64,000 nt of DNA, taken from positions 186,001 to 250,000 of the forward strand of contig CACBUE010000001.1 of assembly GCA_902542325.1 (NCBI GenBank), read 5' to 3'. Both the position numbers and the translations under genes were made by a program. Of the stretch, positions 55,376 to 63,013 are shown one piece after another (the stretch's first letter is position 1; every line of letters starts with the position of its first letter). The stretch is from an uncultured SAR86 cluster bacterium. Its GTDB lineage: Bacteria; Pseudomonadota; Gammaproteobacteria; Magnimaribacterales; Magnimaribacteraceae. The notes beneath the pieces were generated by a model. That model was given only the letters and a program-made list of their open reading frames with translations, ran no database searches and was not told where the DNA came from.

Positions 55376-57396
55376 TATGAATATGCCTTTGCTTCCTGAT
55401 AAAGGAAATTTTGCATGTCCCAAGCTCCTGTAGGACATCTCTCTGCACATAAACCACAATGCAGGCAGACATCTTCGTCTTTCACCATAACACGTGAAGT
55501 TTGCTCTAATTCCTCAGAAACCAAAATTTGCTGGTTTAAATTAATGGCAGGGATTCTTAGTTTATTTCTTAGATTTTCTTCAGAGTCATTGTGAACAAAA
55601 CTTATGCAGTCTGTAGGGCAAATATCTACACATGCATCACACTCAATACAAAGATCTTCTGAGAAGACAGTTTGAATATCACAGTTTAAGCAACGCTCCG
55701 CTTCCTCAAGAGCAGTGATTTCATCAAACCCCAACTCAACTTCCATCTTAAGATCTTTTAGAGCGTTTTTTTGGTCTGCATGAGGCACTAAAAACCTTTT
55801 AGCTTGCGAAATGTCATTATTGTAAGACCATTCGTGGACTCCCATTTTCTGACTTATAAGTGTAGTTGTTGGCTCTGGTCTATCGTATAGATCTGAACTT
55901 TTACAGAATTTATCGATTGAAATTGCCGCTTGATGACCATGCGCGGCTGCCCAAATTATATTTTCTGGCCCCCATGCGGCATCTCCACCAAAGAAAATCT
56001 TCTCATTTGATGACTGAAAAGTTACTTTATCGACTATTGGCATATCCCACTCACCAAATTCTATTCCAATATCTCTTTCAATCCACTCAAAAGCATTATC
56101 CTGTCCAATTGCAACTAATACATCATCACATTCAATAATAATCGGATCATCACCTGTAGGAACAAGACTTCTTTTGCCCTCTTCATCAAATACAGCTTCT
56201 ACTTTTTCAAATTCCATTCCAACTAGCTTGTCGTCTTTGATTAAGAAGCGTTTGGGTACGTGATTATCTAGGATAGGAATTCCTTCACCGAGAGCATCCT
56301 CTATCTCCCATTCTGAAGCTTTCATTTGGTCGAAAGGACTTCTAACTGCAACCTTCACTTCTTCAGCGCCAAGTCTTATAGCCGTTCTACAACAATCCAT
56401 TGCTGTATTTCCACCGCCCAATACTATTACTTTTTTTCCTACTGATTTCGTATGTTCAAAGGCTATGCTTGTAAGCCAATCTATCCCTATGTGTATATTT
56501 TTATCAGCAGCTTCTCTACCTTCGATATTTATATCTCTACCTTTAGGTGCTCCTGTTCCCACGAAGACTGCATCAAAATCTTTCTCTAAAAATTCTTTCA
56601 TACTCTTTATTTCTGAATTAAATACAGTTTTGATGCCCAAGTTCAAGACTTGATCAACTTCCTCATTTAGAACCTCCTCCGGAAGTCTAAAAGAGGGTAT
56701 ATTCGTTCTCATGAGACCTCCAGCTTGTGGATCTCTTTCGAAGAGAGTGCATTGATAACCCATCATTACTAAATCTCTTGCAACTGTTAATGAAGCGGGA
56801 CCACCTCCTATGAGACCAACTTTCTTTCCATTGCCAATTTCGGGGGTAGGTATTAGATTCGCAATATCATCTTTATAATCATAGGTAACTCTCTTAAGCC
56901 TACAAATTGCTACTGCTTTTTCATGAGTTCTAGTTCTCCGACAGGCAGGTTCACAGGGTCTGTCACAGGTTCTTCCGAGTATTCCAGGAAATACATTAGA
57001 CTCCCAATTTAGCATGTATGCTTCATTATAGTTGCCTTGAGAAATTTGTCTTATGTACTCAGGTACAGGTGTATGAGCAGGGCAGGCGTGCTGGCATTCT
57101 ACAACTTTATGATAGTACTGAGGATTTGCAGTATCTGTAGGAGGTACATATTGGGTAACGGTTTGCTCAGGTACAGAGAAAAGGTCGAGACTCTCTTGGC
57201 TTTTCGCTTGATCTATTTTAGCCTTTAGTTGTTCAACTACTTGCCATCTTAATTCTTGAGCTTTATCTAAATCGTGAGTCTGAAGTGACCTTCTCAAATC
57301 ATACCCTAATTCCTCTCTTAGAGTTTTAGGTACAGCTACTTTAACCCACCAAGTATTGTACCTTTTAAACAAGTACCTTGTGTCTGCGTTACTCAT
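55375..57396 (-). CDS. GltD-like FAD/NAD(P)H oxidoreductase with 4Fe-4S domains and an integrase-like N-terminal domain
   Basis: Residues ~1-65 (RYLFKRYNTWWVKVAVPKTL, then DLRRSLQTHDLDKAQELRW) resemble the arm-type DNA-binding N-terminal domain found on tyrosine recombinases (DUF6538-like). From about 95 the protein is GltD-like: Cys101, Cys105, Cys144, Cys148 and Cys152 can hold Fe-S clusters, VGLIGGGPASLTVA near 183 binds FAD, and VIVLGGGNTAMDCC near 315 binds NAD(P)H. The C-terminus has CIECDACVDICPTDC and CLHCGLCAERCPTGA, two 4Fe-4S motifs. It probably passes electrons between NAD(P)H and the KorAB ferredoxin site. No methionine codon separates the first domain from the rest. Confidence 0.85.
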   Translation of the reverse strand: MSNADTRYLFKRYNTWWVKVAVPKTLREELGYDLRRSLQTHDLDKAQELRWQVVEQLKAKIDQAKSQESLDLFSVPEQTVTQYVPPTDTANPQYYHKVVECQHACPAHTPVPEYIRQISQGNYNEAYMLNWESNVFPGILGRTCDRPCEPACRRTRTHEKAVAICRLKRVTYDYKDDIANLIPTPEIGNGKKVGLIGGGPASLTVARDLVMMGYQCTLFERDPQAGGLMRTNIPSFRLPEEVLNEEVDQVLNLGIKTVFNSEIKSMKEFLEKDFDAVFVGTGAPKGRDINIEGREAADKNIHIGIDWLTSIAFEHTKSVGKKVIVLGGGNTAMDCCRTAIRLGAEEVKVAVRSPFDQMKASEWEIEDALGEGIPILDNHVPKRFLIKDDKLVGMEFEKVEAVFDEEGKRSLVPTGDDPIIIECDDVLVAIGQDNAFEWIERDIGIEFGEWDMPIVDKVTFQSSNEKIFFGGDAAWGPENIIWAAAHGHQAAISIDKFCKSSDLYDRPEPTTTLISQKMGVHEWSYNNDISQAKRFLVPHADQKNALKDLKMEVELGFDEITALEEAERCLNCDIQTVFSEDLCIECDACVDICPTDCISFVHNDSEENLRNKLRIPAINLNQQILVSEELEQTSRVMVKDEDVCLHCGLCAERCPTGAWDMQNFLYQEAKAYS

Positions 57397-57437
57397 ATTC
57401 TGATATTAAATTCATTCCAATTAAATTAGGAATATAT

Positions 57438-57447
57438 GGTACATGTA
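57438..57447. promoter_or_regulatory. First copy of a GGTACATGTA repeat
   Basis: GGTACATGTA within ATGGTACATGTA, 41 bases before the flavoprotein start on the minus strand and near its probable promoter. It matches the fuller palindrome GGTACATGTACC at 57515-57526, 77 bases away. An unknown regulator could bind both. Confidence 0.45.
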
Positions 57448-57490
57448 TTAGGTTTATATACCAATACTTTTTATGAAAATTGTCTATATG

Positions 57491-57513
57491 TTAATGATAA
57501 TCATTATCATTAA
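57491..57513. promoter_or_regulatory. Fur box
   Basis: A perfect 11-1-11 palindrome, TTAATGATAAT-C-ATTATCATTAA. Its core contains two overlapping GATAATGAT-type hexamer arrays as in the Fur consensus GATAATGATAATCATTATC. It sits in the divergent spacer, about 80 bases before iscR and 95 bases before the flavoprotein start, so it can control either side. Confidence 0.85.
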
Positions 57514-57514
57514 T

Positions 57515-57526
57515 GGTACATGTACC
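57515..57526. promoter_or_regulatory. Palindrome GGTACATGTACC
   Basis: A perfect 12-base palindrome immediately after the Fur-like box. A 12-base copy of its left part (ATGGTACATGTA) recurs at 57436-57447. It is a candidate operator for an unidentified dimeric regulator. Confidence 0.5.
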
Positions 57527-57552
57527 TGTTTTTTTGTTTTTTTGGACACATA

Positions 57553-57584
57553 ATTGTTGACTAATTTACTCGGGAACATATAAT
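57553..57584 (+). promoter_or_regulatory. iscR promoter overlapping a type 1 IscR site
   Basis: Bases 57553-57577 match 21 of 25 positions of the E. coli type 1 IscR consensus (key pieces TTGACT near 57557 and the later CTCGGG). TTGACT at 57557-57562 is the -35 and TATAAT at 57579-57584 the -10, 16 bases apart. The predicted transcript start is at or next to the ATG (57592), so the mRNA may be leaderless. IscR autorepression through its Fe-S form is expected. Confidence 0.8.
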
Positions 57585-57591
57585 TCCGCCC

Positions 57592-58044
57592 ATGAACTTG
57601 ACTACCAAAGGCAAATACGCTGTCACAGCAGCACTTGATTTAGCGATGCAACAAACAATTGCAGATGGCTTTACAAAGATTTCTGATGTTGCAAAACGAC
57701 AAGATATACCTGCTGCTTACTTAGAACAAATATTTAGCCGTTTGAGAAAGGCTGGTATTTTACATGCAGCAAGAGGGCCTAATGGTGGATTTAAGCTTTC
57801 TAAGCAAAGAGATGAAGTGATGATCGGTGAGATCATAAGTGCAGTTGAAAGAAATATGGATGCTACCCAATGTTCTGGTGAGGGTATTTGCAACAGCGGT
57901 ACTAAGTGTATCGCACATAATTTTTGGATAGATTTTAATGACAATGTTAATGAATTTTTAATGAATAGATCTCTGGATGATGTCATTACAAACAGGAGAG
58001 GTAGTGTTGAACAAATGGGCCAAGCCCTTATAGCTACAGGATAA
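57592..58044 (+). CDS. iscR: Fe-S cluster-responsive regulator IscR
   Basis: Rrf2-family repressor that senses Fe-S status and controls its own isc operon. The N-terminal winged helix (MNLTTKGKYAVTAALDLA, QDIPAAYLEQIFSRLRKAGIL, RGPNGGFKLS) is followed by the cluster ligands Cys94, Cys100, Cys106 and His109 in CSGEGICNSGTKCIAH. The 150 residues are typical. No ribosome-binding site is visible before the ATG. It is divergent from the oxidoreductase operon. Confidence 0.97.
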   Translation: MNLTTKGKYAVTAALDLAMQQTIADGFTKISDVAKRQDIPAAYLEQIFSRLRKAGILHAARGPNGGFKLSKQRDEVMIGEIISAVERNMDATQCSGEGICNSGTKCIAHNFWIDFNDNVNEFLMNRSLDDVITNRRGSVEQMGQALIATG

Positions 58045-58047
58045 AAC

Positions 58048-59262
58048 ATGCAATTACCTATTTACCTAGATTATGCCTCTACCACACCGGCAGACCCTCG
58101 AGTGGTCAAGAAGATGCAAGAATGTTTATCGCTTGATGGAAATTTTGGAAATCCAGCTTCAAGATCGCATGCTTTTGGATGGAAGGCTGAAGAGGCAACT
58201 GAAGAGGCCCGACAGCACGTTGCAGATTTGGTTAATTGTGATCCTAGAGAAATTGTTTGGACCTCCGGTGCTACAGAATCTGACAATCTAGCGATTAAAG
58301 GAGCAGCTAGATTTTACAAGACTAAAGGAAATCACATCGTAACCTCAAAAATAGAACATAAAGCTGTCCTAGATAGTTGCAGGCAATTGGAAAGAGAAGG
58401 CTTTGACGTCACCTACCTCGATCCAGACAGCAATGGAATAATATCTCCAGATCTAGTTAAAGAATCACTAACAGACAAAACAATTTTAGTTAGCTTAATG
58501 CACATAAATAATGAAATTGGAGTCGTTAATGACATCAAGGCTATAGGAGAAATAACTAGGGAAGCCGGTATAATATTTCATGTTGATGCTGCACAAAGCA
58601 CAGGTAAGCTTCCAATTGACCTTTCGGAACTTCAGGTAGATCTTATGTCCTTTTCAGCACATAAAACTTACGGACCTAAAGGAATAGGTGCTATGTACGC
58701 GAGCAGAAAACCTAGGGTTAGATTAGAAGCTCAAATTCATGGTGGGGGACATGAAAGAGGCATGAGATCTGGTACTTTAGCCACCCATCAAATCGTTGGC
58801 ATGGGTGAGGCCTTTAGAATAGCAAAGGTAGACATGGATGAGGATAATAAGAGAATAGAAAACCTTAGAAATAAGTTCTGGGATGCTATTAAAGATATGG
58901 AAGAAGTGTATTTAAACGGTGATGAGATATCCAGAGCACCTGGATTCTTAAATGTAAGCTTCAATTATGTAGAGGGTGAATCATTAATAATGGCCCTTAA
59001 AGATATAGCAGTATCTTCCGGTTCAGCTTGTACTTCAGCTAGCTTAGAGCCCTCTTATGTTCTAAGAGCTTTAGGGCTAAAAGACGAACTAGCACATAGT
59101 TCTATTAGATTTGCTATAGGAAGATTCACTACTGAAGAAGAAGTAGAATATACAATTGACTTGGTTAGAGACTCGGTGGAAAAATTAAGGACTCTTTCTC
59201 CTTTATGGGACATGTATAAAGACGGTGTCGATTTGGACACAATTGAATGGGCGGAAGGCTAA
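58048..59262 (+). CDS. iscS: Cysteine desulfurase IscS
   Basis: PLP enzyme that takes sulfur from cysteine for Fe-S clusters and thio-modified tRNA. Lys206 in [12 protein letters not shown] binds [14 protein letters not shown] near 178-188 is conserved, and the active-site Cys328 lies in [14 protein letters not shown] on the mobile loop. The 404 residues equal E. coli IscS. It begins three bases after the iscR stop and is followed by iscU. Confidence 0.98.
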   Translation: MQLPIYLDYASTTPADPRVVKKMQECLSLDGNFGNPASRSHAFGWKAEEATEEARQHVADLVNCDPREIVWTSGATESDNLAIKGAARFYKTKGNHIVTSKIEHKAVLDSCRQLEREGFDVTYLDPDSNGIISPDLVKESLTDKTILVSLMHINNEIGVVNDIKAIGEITREAGIIFHVDAAQSTGKLPIDLSELQVDLMSFSAHKTYGPKGIGAMYASRKPRVRLEAQIHGGGHERGMRSGTLATHQIVGMGEAFRIAKVDMDEDNKRIENLRNKFWDAIKDMEEVYLNGDEISRAPGFLNVSFNYVEGESLIMALKDIAVSSGSACTSASLEPSYVLRALGLKDELAHSSIRFAIGRFTTEEEVEYTIDLVRDSVEKLRTLSPLWDMYKDGVDLDTIEWAEG

Positions 59263-59288
59263 TTTAGTAATTTTAAATGAGGTAAAGT

Positions 59289-59693
59289 ATGGCATACAGC
59301 AAGAAAGTAGTTGAGAAGTTTGAAAACACACTTAACGAACCAGAAAAAAACAGTGTTGGAAGATGGGACCCCTCTGATTTGGATATCGGAACAGGCATGG
59401 TTGGTGCTCCAGCTTGTGGGGATGTCATGCGGCTTCAAATTAAGTGTAAACCAGAAAACAATAGTCATGTAATAAGCGATGTAAAATTCAAGACGTATGG
59501 CTGTGGCTCGGCGATTGCTTCCTCTAGTGAATTAGTTGATATGCTAATTGGTAAAACACTTGAAGAAGCTCGAGAAATAAAGAATAAAGATATTGCAAAT
59601 GCTCTTGATCTGCCTCCAATAAAAATTCATTGCTCAGTTTTAGCTGAAGATAGTATTCACAAAGCTATCGAGGATTACGAATCAAAGCTCTAA
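59289..59693 (+). CDS. iscU: Fe-S scaffold protein IscU
   Basis: Scaffold on which [2Fe-2S] and [4Fe-4S] clusters are built. Ligand cysteines Cys43 (APACGDV), Cys72 (YGCGSAIA) and Cys115 (IHCSVLAED) with Asp45 and His114 are all present. The protein lacks the usual LPPVK HscA-binding motif in exact form but retains LPPIKIHCS, which is close to it. A slightly longer N-terminus gives 134 residues. It follows iscS by 26 bases. Confidence 0.96.
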   Translation: MAYSKKVVEKFENTLNEPEKNSVGRWDPSDLDIGTGMVGAPACGDVMRLQIKCKPENNSHVISDVKFKTYGCGSAIASSSELVDMLIGKTLEEAREIKNKDIANALDLPPIKIHCSVLAEDSIHKAIEDYESKL

Positions 59694-59694
59694 A

Positions 59695-60051
59695 ATGTCT
59701 TCGGTAAACTCTTATACACCAAAGGAATTCAGCTTATCTGAGGCTGCGATTAATCACTTTTCCTTGAACTTGGCTGGAAAAGATTCTAAAGGAATAAGGT
59801 TGTCAGTATCAGAATCTACAGGTTGCTCAGGATACACCTACCAAATTGATTATGTAGAAAAACAAGAGTCTGATGATCTAGTTTTTGAATTTGAAGATGT
59901 AACTGTATTTATCGATGCAAATTCTTTCAAATACTTAAAAGGAACAAAAGTAGACTTCCTAGTTGAAGGCGTCAATGAAGGCATTAAGTTCTTAAATCCA
60001 AATGTCAAAGCTATCTGCGGATGCGGTGAAAGCTTTGAGATGGATATCTAG
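59695..60051 (+). CDS. iscA: A-type Fe-S carrier IscA
   Basis: A-type carrier that delivers clusters to target proteins. The conserved cysteines are in STGCSGYTYQIDYV near 42 and the C-terminal CGCGESFEM. At 118 residues it is a little longer than E. coli IscA because of an N-terminal extension. It begins one base after the iscU stop. Whether it is IscA or a related A-type protein is decided mainly by position. Confidence 0.93.
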   Translation: MSSVNSYTPKEFSLSEAAINHFSLNLAGKDSKGIRLSVSESTGCSGYTYQIDYVEKQESDDLVFEFEDVTVFIDANSFKYLKGTKVDFLVEGVNEGIKFLNPNVKAICGCGESFEMDI

Positions 60052-60057
60052 ACTCTT

Positions 60058-60396
60058 ATGACCAAGATCAAAGTCTTCCCACACGAAGAACTTTGTCCAG
60101 AAGGAGCGGAAATCGAAGCAAAGCCTGGACAGACGCTTGCAGAAGCATTGCTTGATAATAAAATTAAAATAGAGCACGCATGTGAGCTTTCATGTGCTTG
60201 TACAACATGTCATGTAATCGTGAGAAACGGATTTGAAAACCTTTCTGATGCATCTGATGATGAAGAAGATATGCTTGATAAGGCATGGGGTTTAGAAGCG
60301 GAGTCAAGGTTAAGTTGCCAAGTCGAGATCTCCGAATTTGATTTAGAAATCGAGCTTCCAAAATATACTATCAATATGGTTTCGGAGAATCATTGA
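60058..60396 (+). CDS. fdx: [2Fe-2S] ferredoxin Fdx
   Basis: Adrenodoxin-type ferredoxin that supplies electrons to Fe-S assembly. Ligands Cys42, Cys48, Cys51 and Cys87 fit (CELSCACTTCH and SRLSCQVEI), with an extra Cys46. The 112 residues match E. coli Fdx. In the standard isc operon hscB and hscA lie between iscA and fdx; here only six bases separate them. Confidence 0.96.
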   Translation: MTKIKVFPHEELCPEGAEIEAKPGQTLAEALLDNKIKIEHACELSCACTTCHVIVRNGFENLSDASDDEEDMLDKAWGLEAESRLSCQVEISEFDLEIELPKYTINMVSENH

Positions 60397-60590
60397 TGTT
60401 GTGGACTGATGTAAATGAAATAGCTATTGAACTAGCGGAGAAGCATCCAGATATTGATCCTACCTATATTTTGTTTACTGATTTAAGGAGATTAGTAATG
60501 GAACTGGAAGGTTTCATTGATAGCCCGGAAAAGACAAATGAAAAAATATTAGAAGCTATTCAAATGTTGTGGATTGAAGAGAGAGAATAG
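60396..60590 (+). CDS. iscX: IscX (YfhJ)
   Basis: Small acidic protein at the end of isc operons that binds IscS and iron and modulates the desulfurase. LWTDVNEIAIELAEKHPDIDP near the start and ILFTDLRRLVMELEGF are characteristic. ATG at 60396 overlaps the fdx stop (TGATG) and has GGAG nine bases upstream, preferred over a TTG three bases earlier. The 64 residues match. Confidence 0.95.
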   Translation: MLWTDVNEIAIELAEKHPDIDPTYILFTDLRRLVMELEGFIDSPEKTNEKILEAIQMLWIEERE

Positions 60591-60609
60591 CTATTATTTT
60601 CTTCGTAAG

Positions 60610-60615
60610 TATAAT
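60610..60615 (+). promoter_or_regulatory. Candidate -10 element of ndk
   Basis: A TATAAT hexamer in the 54-base iscX-ndk gap, about 30 bases before the ATG. No convincing -35 at 16-18 bases. AGGGGAAATAAG gives the ribosome-binding site. Confidence 0.4.
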
Positions 60616-60644
60616 GCGTTCCTTTAAAAACTAGGGGAAATAAG

Positions 60645-61049
60645 ATGGCTTTAGAACGCACTCTTTCAATAATAAAACCGGATGCTGTTGCAAAAGGGCA
60701 TGTAGATGAAATCTGTAAGAGACTAGAAGATGCCGGTCTATCAATTACTGAGAAAAAAAGTATTCATATGGATGATGCTTTAGCAGAGGGATTTTATATT
60801 GAACATAAAGGAAAGCCTTTTTTTGAAGATCTGATCAAATTCATGACTTCAGGGCCCATTCAGGTTCAAGTTCTAGAAGGCGAAAATGCTATTTTCAATT
60901 ATAGAGAAGTCATGGGTAGCACTAATCCTAAAGAAGCGACACCTGGGACTATTAGGGCAGACTTTGCTGAATCAATAGATGCTAATGCAGTTCATGGTTC
61001 TGACTCTCCGGAATCTGCCAAAAGAGAAATCGACTATTTCTTTGGCTAA
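60645..61049 (+). CDS. ndk: Nucleoside diphosphate kinase
   Basis: Transfers the gamma phosphate among nucleoside triphosphates. [15 protein letters not shown] near the start and the active His117 in [16 protein letters not shown] are present. The 134 residues are typical (E. coli 143 with tag differences). In many gammaproteobacteria rlmN and pilF-like genes lie between ndk and rodZ; here rodZ follows after 13 bases. Confidence 0.97.
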   Translation: MALERTLSIIKPDAVAKGHVDEICKRLEDAGLSITEKKSIHMDDALAEGFYIEHKGKPFFEDLIKFMTSGPIQVQVLEGENAIFNYREVMGSTNPKEATPGTIRADFAESIDANAVHGSDSPESAKREIDYFFG

Positions 61050-61062
61050 ATGAAATTAAGCT

Positions 61063-61926
61063 GTGACTGATGCACAAGTGATTTCTGTAGGAGAGATATT
61101 AGCTTCTGCGAGGAAGAAAAAAAGGTTACGTTATAAAAAACTTTCTTCCGAATTAAATATCGATGAAATTTATCTTATTGCTCTAGAGGAGGGTAACTTT
61201 GATCTCATTCCAGGAGGCGAGGCTTACGTAAAAGGTTTTCTCAGATCATATGCTAAAAAGTTAGATTTAAATCCAGATGATGTTATAAATAACTACCTAA
61301 GCTCAAGGAAAGGTTCTTTAAAAGCTACAAAAAAATTATCACCAAAAAATCAGATAAATAGTAATCCTAAAAATCTCCCCAAAATTGTACTAATAGCAAC
61401 CTTTTCAATAATTTTTCTTTTATTTTTAGGAGTAATATTTCGAGAATACGAAAGTGATAACCAAAAAGTTACAAATACAGTTGAAACCTCTACAACTATT
61501 ACTTCAAATGATTCTAATGAGATGCATGATGAAAGTACTCTTCTTATTTTAAAACCCGACGAGAATCAATCTTCAGAATCTACTGGAGACCTAATTACAG
61601 CTATAAATAGTGATCTTGACTCTCAAACAAGTGCATTACCCCTAGAAGAAACGCCTTTAAACAGAATTGATATAAAAGTTTATGGAGATTGCTGGCTTGA
61701 AGTTTTCAATGAGAATAAAAGAATGATTTACAACCTAGCAAAGGAAGGAGATGAGTTTGTATTGAATGAATCAAAAGTAAAAATTATCGCTGGAAATTTT
61801 AAGAATGTTGAAGTGTCATTTAATGATAAAATGGTAAATTTAGAGGATTATGCCAATACTAAACAAGTAAGTTGTATTGTATTGCCTTCAGGGGATTGTA
61901 GTGATTTCAGAACAGCAGATAGTTAG
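61063..61926 (+). CDS. rodZ: Cytoskeletal protein RodZ
   Basis: Inner-membrane protein that links MreB to cell-wall elongation. N-terminal Xre-like helix-turn-helix (about 8-75; [38 protein letters not shown]), one membrane helix at about 107-126, a serine/threonine-rich linker, and a C-terminal DUF4115 beta domain (about 205-280). The GTG start gives 287 residues; E. coli RodZ has 337. It overlaps ispG by 26 bases. The ndk-rodZ-ispG-hisS order is conserved. Confidence 0.9.
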   Translation: MTDAQVISVGEILASARKKKRLRYKKLSSELNIDEIYLIALEEGNFDLIPGGEAYVKGFLRSYAKKLDLNPDDVINNYLSSRKGSLKATKKLSPKNQINSNPKNLPKIVLIATFSIIFLLFLGVIFREYESDNQKVTNTVETSTTITSNDSNEMHDESTLLILKPDENQSSESTGDLITAINSDLDSQTSALPLEETPLNRIDIKVYGDCWLEVFNENKRMIYNLAKEGDEFVLNESKVKIIAGNFKNVEVSFNDKMVNLEDYANTKQVSCIVLPSGDCSDFRTADS

Positions 61927-63013
61927 AAAGGAAACAAGAAAGATATACGTAGGTGATGTTCCTGTTGGCGGCGATTCACCTATTTCAGTTCAAAGCATGA
62001 CAAATACTCTAACTGCTGATTCAGTCTCTACTATAAGGCAAATCCAACAGTTACATGAAGCAGGTGCAGATATTGTAAGGGTGTCGGTTCCTGATCAAGA
62101 AGCAGCTGACTCTTTTCATGTCATTAAAAGAAAGTCACCAGTGCCATTAGTTGCTGATATTCATTTTGATTACACAATGGCTCTTGAAGCGATTAAAGGA
62201 GGAGCCGACTGTATTAGGATTAATCCAGGGAACATTGGAAAAGAAGAAAAGATAAAAGAAGTAATATCCGCAGCTAAAGATACTAATACGCCTATTAGAG
62301 TTGGTATAAATGCCGGTTCTCTAGAAAGGAAATTGCAAATTAAGTACGGTGAACCCAACTCAGATGCTTTGGTAGAGTCAGCCTTAAATCATATAAATAT
62401 TTTAAAAAGATTAAACTTCGAAGATTTTAAATTAAGCATTAAAGCCTCAGATGTTCAAATGACCATTGAAAGTTATAGAAAAATTTCAGAATTGATTGAT
62501 CAGCCGCTTCATTTAGGAATTACTGAAGCAGGTGGTTTCAGATCTGGCACTGTCAAATCTGCAATGGGTCTTGGCTCTTTATTAATGGACGGCATAGGGG
62601 ATACTATTAGGATTTCGTTGGCCTCAGATCCGATCGATGAAATCAAAGTAGGTTGGGATATCCTGAGAGGCTTGAAAATAAGGTCTAGAGGTATAAATTT
62701 CATTGCCTGTCCGAGTTGTTCACGAATGAACTTTGATGTGATTGGAACAATGAATCAACTTGAATCTAGACTGGAAGATATTAAGGAAAATATTGATGTG
62801 GCTGTTATAGGTTGCTACGTAAATGGTCCTGGAGAATCAAAACATACTGACATAGGGGTTACTGGTGGATCTCCAAAAAACCTTATATATATAGATGGCA
62901 AACCAGATCATAAGGTAGAAAGTGCAGATCTTGCGGACCATCTTGAGAAAATGATCCGAGAAAAGGTTAAAGAAAAATCTAAAATCGAAGAGAACTTAAT
63001 TGCAAAAACATAA
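61901..63013 (+). CDS. ispG: 4-hydroxy-3-methylbut-2-enyl diphosphate synthase
   Basis: [4Fe-4S] enzyme of the MEP pathway. [20 protein letters not shown] near residue 13, [20 protein letters not shown] near 110, [11 protein letters not shown] near 265 and [15 protein letters not shown] near 305, the latter two with cluster cysteines. GTG at 61901 is chosen over an earlier TTG because AGGGGA lies five bases upstream and the N-terminus fits. It overlaps the rodZ tail and its stop overlaps hisS (TAATG). Confidence 0.95.
   Translation: MISEQQIVRKETRKIYVGDVPVGGDSPISVQSMTNTLTADSVSTIRQIQQLHEAGADIVRVSVPDQEAADSFHVIKRKSPVPLVADIHFDYTMALEAIKGGADCIRINPGNIGKEEKIKEVISAAKDTNTPIRVGINAGSLERKLQIKYGEPNSDALVESALNHINILKRLNFEDFKLSIKASDVQMTIESYRKISELIDQPLHLGITEAGGFRSGTVKSAMGLGSLLMDGIGDTIRISLASDPIDEIKVGWDILRGLKIRSRGINFIACPSCSRMNFDVIGTMNQLESRLEDIKENIDVAVIGCYVNGPGESKHTDIGVTGGSPKNLIYIDGKPDHKVESADLADHLEKMIREKVKEKSKIEENLIAKT

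Noticed and set aside
55376-55459. N-terminal extension of KorA by 28 residues
   Set aside because: The extension overlaps the coding end of the flavoprotein; ATG at 55375 fits the family start and the TAATG coupling.
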